A stretch of 64,000 nt of DNA from Adenophora triphylla var. japonica (lineage: Eukaryota > Streptophyta > Magnoliopsida > Asterales > Campanulaceae): positions 62,001 through 126,000 of the forward strand of contig JAFEMH010005418.1 of assembly GCA_022495995.1 (NCBI GenBank), in the 5' to 3' direction. The notes beneath the pieces are model-generated. The model worked only from the letters and a program-made list of their open reading frames with translations, searched no databases and was not told where the DNA came from. Positions 56,822 to 64,000 of the stretch are shown here, piece by piece (the first letter of the stretch is position 1; every line of letters starts with the position of its first letter). Made by a program: the position numbers and the translations under genes.

Positions 56822-58403
56822 TAGAGCTGTTAAAATCAAGCCCAGTCCGTAGGCTCGGTCCAGCCCACCCGATTTTTTAAGGGCATGGGCCTCAAATTAG
56901 AAGGCCGGAAAAACCCGGGCTTCTTTGGCCCGGCCCGATAGGCCCGTGGGCTCATGCGGCCCGAATATGAAATGCCCGGCCCGATTAAACAGTTGACAAA
57001 GACAAAGTCAACACATGAAGCTTCTCTTGCTGATCAAATTCAAGCCATCAGAAGCAAACGTGCAAAAATGTGAGGAGAAATGAAACTCAGATAGCCTCAT
57101 AATCTGTTTGACGTAGCAAACTAGCCCAAGTGAAGTTAGTTGAAGGCTTGCAAAGCCAAAGACTCCAAACACCAAATAGCAAGCTTCTCTCTTGTCCAAC
57201 AAGAAACTGATTCAATACGCAATAACAATTTTGCCTTTCTTGTCAAAATCGAAACATATTTTTACAACAAATAGCAATATACTCGCAAAAAAGACAAGCA
57301 AAATCCCAATACTGGAAACTGGAAAGCATTTAACAAAAACTAAAGATGATAAGAGTAAGCATGGCACATAATGTCAATAAATGAGGGTGTTCATAATGGT
57401 GCAGTGATCAAAGAGGATGCGTTTCAGTAACATTGTAGTTGCAAATTGTTTAAGAGCCTGAGTTTGTGCTTGTTTTCTTTTACTTGACTATGACATAAGA
57501 GGAAAAATAAGCAACATTATGCACCGTGGCTTAATACGATGAGCTGGAGCAATTATGTCTATCAATAGATATTTCAAAACTAGGCACCTAGGCTACGACC
57601 GAAGAAGTAATTTATAATACACTATTTTCATTCACAGTTATCTTTATCGCCATATAAGTATGAAGTATACACATCATATCCAAATAAAGAAACAACATAT
57701 AATATAAATAATAGGTTTGAGAGCGATATCAACCAACCTTCTTGTAGAAAAATGTACTGAAGAAATGACATTTCAAATACTTTTTGGGCTCCCTTTTTTC
57801 CCTTTCTTTCAATAACTCGAGATACACATTAATAACCTATCAAATAGGAAATCTGCACTTCAAGATCACCAATTAAGTAGTAAATTAAATCGATTACTAT
57901 TTTGCAGAGAGATCACCTCATCGTTCAACCATGCACCTGGTCTTAAACACTGCAATAGTTCTCCAGTTATTTGAATATTTGAGTTCTCATGAGTTACCAA
58001 AGGCTTCTTCCTGCAAAAGATGAACCCTACAGATTACAAAAGCACCTTCGATAACAGGTTACCTAAAATGTACATACGTTGTACCCTCCTGGCAACTTTT
58101 ATGCATATTTGTTTGAATATATTCATGCACAAAATATCTTATCGGACTGCATTGGAAAAGCATAGGCAACCTCTTTCATGCAAAGTTTCTGAACTAGCAA
58201 AAGCTTGCAAAGCCGAAGGCTCCAAACACCAGATTAAACACACACAAAAAGAGAGAAGAGTTCATGCAAAGTTTTTGGCCCATAGGCCCGAAGGCCCAAT
58301 GTCCACGTGGGCCGGGCTTGACTTTTTCTAGGCCCGCTAATGTTTAGGCCCGGCCTGGCCCGGCCTGACCTGTCATTAAGCGAAGCCCCATTTGACAACA
58401 CTA
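56822..58403. mobile_element. H2: non-autonomous hAT element (1.6 kb)
   Basis: The ends are TAGAGCTGTTAAAA and the inverse of TAGTGTTGTCAAAT. The flanks TGTCGGAG (56814-56821) and TGTAGGGG (58404-58411) are an 8-bp duplication with two changes; the 5' LTR has one TGTAGGGG at the same place (11476-11483). Both ends carry clustered GGCCCG motifs, as in other plant hAT elements. A 35-bp segment (GCTTGCAAAGCC...CTCCAAACACC) occurs at about 57146 and again at 58203. No transposase is seen. Confidence 0.85.
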
Positions 58404-59023
58404 TGTAGGGGTATAATGGTATTCGATCAGTTATGGTTTAATCTCTTTGAATTGATCGAATATATTATACCTGTGACTGTCCCCTTCTGTTGGCCACAGT
58501 TGGGGTGATAGCTTCTGTACTTAGCCAAAAAAATTTACAGATAGCGAGTAATTTTATATGGTTCTCTAAAAAATGAGTCTTATAAAATGGTGAATATGTA
58601 TAAACAGTTCACTAAAGAGAGGAGTTATTACTCCCATGTTGTACGACATATTGTTCAGACGGGAAAGGTAAACTGAGGTAACATAATGTGTTTACCGCTT
58701 TAAACAATGTGTTGTATGTAACCATGTTATGTGTTACATCTTATATGGCATCTTGTTGCATCATAATAGCTTACTGAGATTTATTCTCACCCCTTCTCCC
58801 TTTTATTGTTTTAGACCGCGCTGAGATAGAAGGCCCGAACCAGTGAGGCCGTGGAGGAGTTTGGAAGGATTTCTTTTGGGGATTTGTCAGGGTATGTTGT
58901 AGTTGGTTTGTGGTTGGGATTATCATTACCCCTTCGTATGCCTAAACTGATTTTGGTTGATTAAATCCTTATTTCTCTCTCTAAACTTTCTCTCTCCCAT
59001 TTCTAGGGTTTCGCCCTAGGGGC

Positions 59024-60711
59024 ATGATTCCTTTCTTCCTGCCAGCAGCTATGGTTTTTCAGGCTTCTTTCTTTAATGTTCCAACTGCTCCAATTCCTCC
59101 TTCATTTGATGAAACGGCATTAGGGCCGCAAATATTATCATCAACGATGCAACAGCCGCAAGGCTTAAACCCTAATTTGGTACCACCTTCTACCTCTTCG
59201 AATAGTGCTCTGTTCGACGGGAATTATTCCAAACCAAACTAGCTTCAAAATTCGGAACTATCCCTAAACCTAATTCATTTGCAGCGCCGTCACAAAACCA
59301 TGCAAACTCTAATCCGCCTAATAACAAATCTTTTGCTGGCCTTTTTGCTCAGATAGAAACAAGCATTGCCTTTAACTCCATCCCTGTTATCCCTATGGGA
59401 AATCATAAAGGTACGCCTTCGATTAAGCTTTCTAATGAATTAATTGATGCTTTTGCAAAACCTTTTAAATACACTCTTGTTGGAAAGTTTGTGCATGGAC
59501 GTCCTTCAATGGAGGACACCAGAATGGCTTTTACCAAATTTCAGTTGAAGGGCCAATATAAATTGGGTCATTTTGATGCGCGTCATCTGCTTATTCAGTT
59601 ATCTACTGAAGTGGATTATCAGAGATTTTTTATGAAAGATGTTTGGTATGTCACTAAATATCCAATGCGTACGCTAGCATGGACTCCGACATGGATGCCG
59701 GAACAAGAATCTCCTATTGTGGCTGTGTGGGTAGGGTTTCCTGGCCTTCCAGTGCACCTAATCAACAAACATGTTATTTTTGCGTTGGCAAAGATGATTC
59801 ATACCCCTCTATCTTTGGATAAAGCAACGACTAAACTCTCGAGGCCTAGTACAGCCAAGGTGTTAGTGCAGGTTGATGTTCTCAAAAAGCTTCCTAAAGA
59901 ACTCTTTGTTGAGTGTAATGATGCTTGGCCCAACTTTTTTCAGAAGGTGGATTATGATAATGTTCCCAAATACTGCAAGCATTGTTTTATGTTTGGGCGT
60001 TATATTGCTGAATGCAAAAGGTGTAATCCTAGTTTGGGTGAGCCAAAGAAGAAAATGCCGCAGGAGAAGGCCATGGAGGAGGATCCAAAGAAGACTAACA
60101 ATGGTGATGGTCAGAAGAATCTTAAGGCTGTGTATAAGCCTATTGTAAACCCTACAATTCATGCCAATGGGAATCAAACCTCTTCTAGTGTTACCAAAGT
60201 TGATGGTGTGGCAGACGGCCCTGAAATCATTGATGTCAATGGAGATGGCAAGCTGAATGATATAGCTACTAAGGTCACATTTCCAAAGCTGGCGAAGAGA
60301 GGACAACCTCTGCCAGATGAAGTAAATAAGGCTTTATTAAATGTTTGTAAGGGAGTGATTCAAAAGGGTAATGAATCCTTTGCATTAGATGAAAACTTTA
60401 ATGAAACCAATGATGCTAATGCTATTTTTCAAAAGGTGGAATTACATAGAGAGATGACTGCGAATAAAGTAGTGGGAGGAAACAAATTAAATGAGGATGA
60501 AGTTATTCCCATTGGTTCTCAGGAGACGGAGACTAATGTAATTGATGCTATGAATCTATCCCCTCGAGCACCTTCGAGGATGGAGTCCTTTGTTACGAAG
60601 ATGGATGGGTCTACGCCATTTGCAATCTCCAATAAGAATATGGATGAAAATGGTTTCATCAAAGTTACATCTCGAAAAAATCGAAGCAAATCAACTTCGC
60701 CTCCCTCTTAA
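59024..60711 (+). pseudogene. LINE ORF1: RNA-binding protein with DUF4283 and a defective zinc knuckle
   Basis: The start is ATG at 59024. A frameshift near 59220 joins the first 66 codons to the long frame ending at 60711. DUF4283 (an RRM-like fold found in plant LINE ORF1) covers about 59400-59900: KFVHGRPSMEDTRMAFTKFQ, ARHLLIQLSTEVDYQRFF, ESPIVAVWVGFPGLPVHLIN. A CX2CX9C knuckle follows, CKHCFMFGRYIAEC (about 59974), in which the expected His is Arg, so zinc binding should be weak. The rest is charged and low in complexity (KKKMPQEKAMEEDPKK) with FIKVTSRKNRSKS at the end. The family coats LINE RNA. Confidence 0.88.
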
Positions 60712-60751
60712 TTCTCTCTCAAGTGAGCTCTTTTTTTTAATTTGTTTCTCA

Positions 60752-63700
60752 ATGGTTGCCTTTATTAGCTAGAATATCCGTGGCATTGCTAACTCTGCCA
60801 CTGTTCGTCGTATTAAGAAATTATTCCGTATTCATGGGGTTCAATTATTGCCATTTATGAGCCTAAACAAAAACGTGACATGCTGGAAGTTTTTGTTCGA
60901 AAATTAAACTGTGCAGGGGTTTTTTCTAATGAATTTGGGCGTATATGTATTATTTGGAGACATGGTTTGAATTTCAATCTATCTCATGACTCGGATCAAT
61001 CCCTTACGGTTCAGGTCTCTTATGTGCTCTGGCAAAATCCTATTCTCCTAACTTGTGTGCATGAAAGATGCAATAAATTTGATAGAATGGATTTATGGGA
61101 TGACCTCATTGATATTAGTTCCACGAACATGGCGTGGATGGTTGTTGGGGATTTTAATGTGGTGCTTGATCAATTTGAAAAACTTGGGGGTTGCAGTATA
61201 AAATCTAGCGTAGTGGCTGAATTTTCAGATACTATTCAGGTTGCTTCTCTTCTTGATGCTGGGTTTATTGGCTCTAAGTACACTTGGTGGAATAAAAGAT
61301 TGGGTCGAAGGTCTATTTTGCAACGAATAGACAGAGCTTTATATAATGAACAGTGGCTGCAGTTGTTTCATAGTACCACAGTTACTCATCTGAATCGAAC
61401 TTGCTCGGATCATGCTCCTCTTCTTATTTCTATACGGGTTGAGGCTGAAATGATTAAAGGTTCTTTTCGATTTATTAATTCTTGGCTGAAGCACTCTGGA
61501 TTTGATAATATTGTCTGTGATTCATGGAAGATTTGGATTGATGGTCGGCCTATGGTTGCTTTCGCTAAGAAGCTGGCCCGTTTGCGTAAAGTTTTATCAA
61601 ATTGGAAGGAAGTTTTTGGTAGAGTTGACCAGCAAGTTGTTCAGGCTAAAGATGAGGTTCTATTTTATGAGCAGGTGGTAGAGAATAACCCTACGGAGGA
61701 TAATAGGGCTGCCCTCAGTTTGGCCCAAGCTCATTTACAGCAAGCTCTTGATATTGAGGATTCTTTTTAGAGGCAGAAGGCAAATATTAAATAGATTAAG
61801 GAAGGGGACCGTAATACTAAATTCTTTCATTCCTACGTTAAAAAGAAGAGGCAAAAATTATTCTTACATCGAATAAGGAATAAACAAGGGATTTTACTCA
61901 CAAATAAGGTTGATATCCAAAAAGAAACGGCTGAATTCTATGAAGATCAACTTATGGCTAAGGTAGAGGCTAGGCAGCCTAATGATAATGATCATCTCCT
62001 CAATTTAATCCCTTCTGTAATCACGGATGAGGAGAATAATATTCTCATTGCAACTCCATAGATAAATGAAGTTTTTGAGGTCATTAAAGGTATGAATGGG
62101 CAAAGTGCTGCTGGTCCGGATGGGTTTACTGGGGCCTTTTATATTGCTTGTTGGGATATTATCAAAGAGGATCTTTACTGTGCTGTTAAGGAGTTTTTTG
62201 CTGGGTTCGAAATGCCCATAAATTGGACAAGTACCTTGACTGTCACGATTCCGAAAGTTGAGTCTCCATCCACCTTTTCTGATTGTCAGCCCATAAGTCT
62301 TTGCAATTTTTCTAAAAAGATAATTACAAAGATTTTAACTTGCAGGCTCGGTCAAGTTCTTCCCCAGATAATTTCTTCTAATCAAAGTGGATTTGTCATG
62401 GGTAGGGTTATTCATGAAAACATTTTACTTGCTCAAGAAGTAATGCAATCTATTAAGAAAAAAGTTCGTGGTACTAATATTGCTATTAAGCTGGATATGG
62501 CTAAAGCTTATGATAGGCTTTATTGGATTTCTTTGATAAAGGTGCTTAAAAAGTTTGGCTTTGATATTCAATTTGTGGACATGATTTATCGATGCATTTA
62601 TGGGTGTTTGTTTTCTGTTCTTGTTAATGGAGAAAGTTGTGAATTTTTTCACTCTACTCGAGGGCTCAGACAAGGAGATCCTCTTTCTCCTAGTTTGTTC
62701 ATCATTGCAGCAGAAATTCTAAGTAGAGGTCTGAATCACCTTTACCAAACAAATGTGAGATTTTGGTTTCGTACAAACATCCACACTCCTGTTATTTCTC
62801 ATCTTTCTTATGCTGATGACATAATCATTTTCTGTAATGGGGCCAAAGACTCTCTTGAAATTCATATGAAATGTTTGGACCAATATCAAGCTTTTTGGGG
62901 CCAACTTGTTAGTATTGGAAAGTCTTGCTTTGTTACGGGGCAAAATGATGACACAAGGGATGCTATTATTATGAATGCCACGGGGTTTCAAAAAAAGGAT
63001 CTTCCTTTGACATATTTGGGTTGTCCTATTTTTGTTGGCAGGAAAAAGATTAGTCTTTTTAATCCTATATTGCGAAAGATGGAATCAAGGCTAGATTCTT
63101 GGCAAGGGAAGATTCTTTCTTTTGGTGCAAAGGTAACTCTAATAAAATCTTGTTTACAAGCCATTCCCATATATTATATTTCTATTTTGGATCCTCCCAA
63201 AGGTATTATTTTGGCTATGCAACGGATGATTATGAATTTCTTCTGGAGTGGATCGGATGGAAACAAAAAATGCCACTGGATTGGGTGGAAAAAATGTGTT
63301 GTCCACAAAGTGAAGGTGGCCTTGGTTTTCGAAGGTTTGAGGATATTTCCACAGCTTTTGCGATGAAATTATGGTGGAGAATCCGTGGTTCAGCATCCTT
63401 ATAGTCAACATTTATGTTGGCAAAGTATTGTTTTGAATCTCATCCGATGGATGCGGTTATCACAAGTTTTGCGTCGCACGTTTGGAAAAGAATGATCGAA
63501 GTGAAACAAATGATGGAGGATCGAATGGGCTGGAGAATTGGTCAAGGCCATATATCTATCCATGAGAATTGGCTAGATGGGCTGAAACCCCATCTTCCTT
63601 TTGAGCATACGGAGGTTTTTTCTTTGTTTGAAAATTCTTTGCCTAGAGTAAATTATATCCATGAGCATTTTGGCAGCCATTTAGCATCTATAATTAACTC

Positions 63701-64000
63701 CCAGCATGTGGTTCTTACTGATCAAGAAGATGTTCTTATTTGGCGTCCTTCGACTTTAGGTAAATTCTCTATAAATTCTGCATGGCGTGAATGTAGACAA
63801 TCTACTCCTAAAAGTCAGGTCTTCTCTTATCTTTGGAATAAGCACCTTCCTGTTAAAATGTCAATTATATTATGGAGGGCTTTACATAGAGGCCTACCTA
63901 CGGAGGAGGCCAAAGGCGTGGTATTCAGATTGCTTCGAAATGTTCGTGTTGTAACTCTTCTCACATTAAGAACATAGATCACTTATTCGTGCATGGGGAG
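60752..64000 (+). pseudogene. LINE ORF2: endonuclease, reverse transcriptase and zf-RVT, cut by window end
   Basis: The start is ATG 60752 (MVAFIS), then TAG at 60770 in place of Trp and a frameshift near 60848. The endonuclease has VVGDFNVVLDQ, STYTWW-like KYTWWN, LQRIDRALYN and CSDHAPLLIS. RT has AAGPDGFTGAFY, IKLDMAKAYDRL, RGLRQGDPLSPSLF and catalytic YADD (about 62812). Frameshift near 63290, then GGLGFRRFEDIS. The zf-RVT domain spans FSINSAWREC...LWNKHLPVKMSIILWRALH (63766-63890). TAG stops also at 61768, 61792, 62059 and 63402, and a frameshift near 63920 ahead of a CSCCNSSHIKNIDHLF block. Inactive. It makes and inserts LINE cDNA in the family. Confidence 0.92.

Larger units (their letters stand above)
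55286..58927 (+). mobile_element. G2 3' LTR, split by H2 and truncated by a LINE
   Basis: It aligns with 9583-12010 of the 5' LTR. H2 interrupts it at 56822-58403. The homology stops after GGGATTATCATT at 58927, where LINE sequence begins, so about 270 bp of the LTR end are missing or lie beyond the LINE. It lacks the LINE fragment of the 5' LTR. Confidence 0.92.
58928..64000 (+). mobile_element. LINE (L1-type), nearly full length, running off the window
   Basis: It begins abruptly inside the G2 3' LTR with a short leader rich in CTCTCT, then ORF1 and ORF2 in the order endonuclease, RT and zf-RVT. Both ORFs are broken. The 3' end, poly-A and target duplication lie outside the window. Confidence 0.92.

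Overview
This 64 kb window is plant nuclear DNA made almost entirely of transposable elements. I found no host protein gene, tRNA or rRNA gene that I could defend. The evidence for a flowering plant is the set of lineages present: Ty3/gypsy chromoviruses with initiator-Met primer sites, Ty3/gypsy TAT-lineage elements (second, archaeal-type RNase H; antisense cargo ORFs; long 3' UTR tandem repeats), Ty1/copia elements, plant LINEs with a C-terminal RNase H, and hAT elements with 8-bp target duplications. The species cannot be read from the sequence.

Layout. At the left lie the decayed 3' part of a gypsy element (G1, 1-4668, with its 3' LTR), a TAT-type LTR remnant (T3, 4941-6189, plus a little internal sequence) and part of a copia LTR (C2, from 6781). 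A hAT element (H1, 7045-9273) sits in C2. The rest is a Russian-doll nest. Gypsy element G2 has its 5' LTR at 9583-12278, gag-pol at 12380-16187, then integrase C-terminus at 54560-55245 and 3' LTR from 55286. G2 is split in its integrase by copia element C1 (16188-54559, target duplication CATTT). C1 is split in its 3' LTR by TAT element T1 (17278-46489, duplication CTAAT). T1 is split in its protease by a second TAT element T2 (27340-40485, duplication GTAGT). Smaller late insertions are a LINE fragment in the G2 5' LTR (10930-11294), a LINE/copia chimera in C1 gag (50431-51676), a hAT element H2 in the G2 3' LTR (56822-58403, with the empty site preserved in the 5' LTR) and a LINE that truncates the G2 3' LTR and runs off the window (58928 onward).

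Strands. G1, G2, T2, the right-hand LINE and probably C2 read on +. T3, C1, T1 and the two smaller LINE insertions read on -. Both TAT elements carry an extra gene antisense to their own gag-pol. In T1 it is a broken DUF7745-like ORF. In T2 it is a plant-mobile-domain (PMD) gene with recognisable introns, and T2 keeps gag and this cargo but has no pol.

Most interesting points: (1) short CG-containing palindromes cluster just upstream of the TATA boxes of three TAT LTRs and also occur in copia and gypsy LTRs; (2) both TAT elements have rebuilt ends that look like repair or template-switch products, T1 with 374 bp of flanking copia LTR copied between its LTR and its interior, T2 with 1.6 kb of its 3' UTR hairpin array copied over its 5' LTR, primer site and gag start; (3) two LINE insertions carry, at their 5' ends, copies of nearby target-element sequence.
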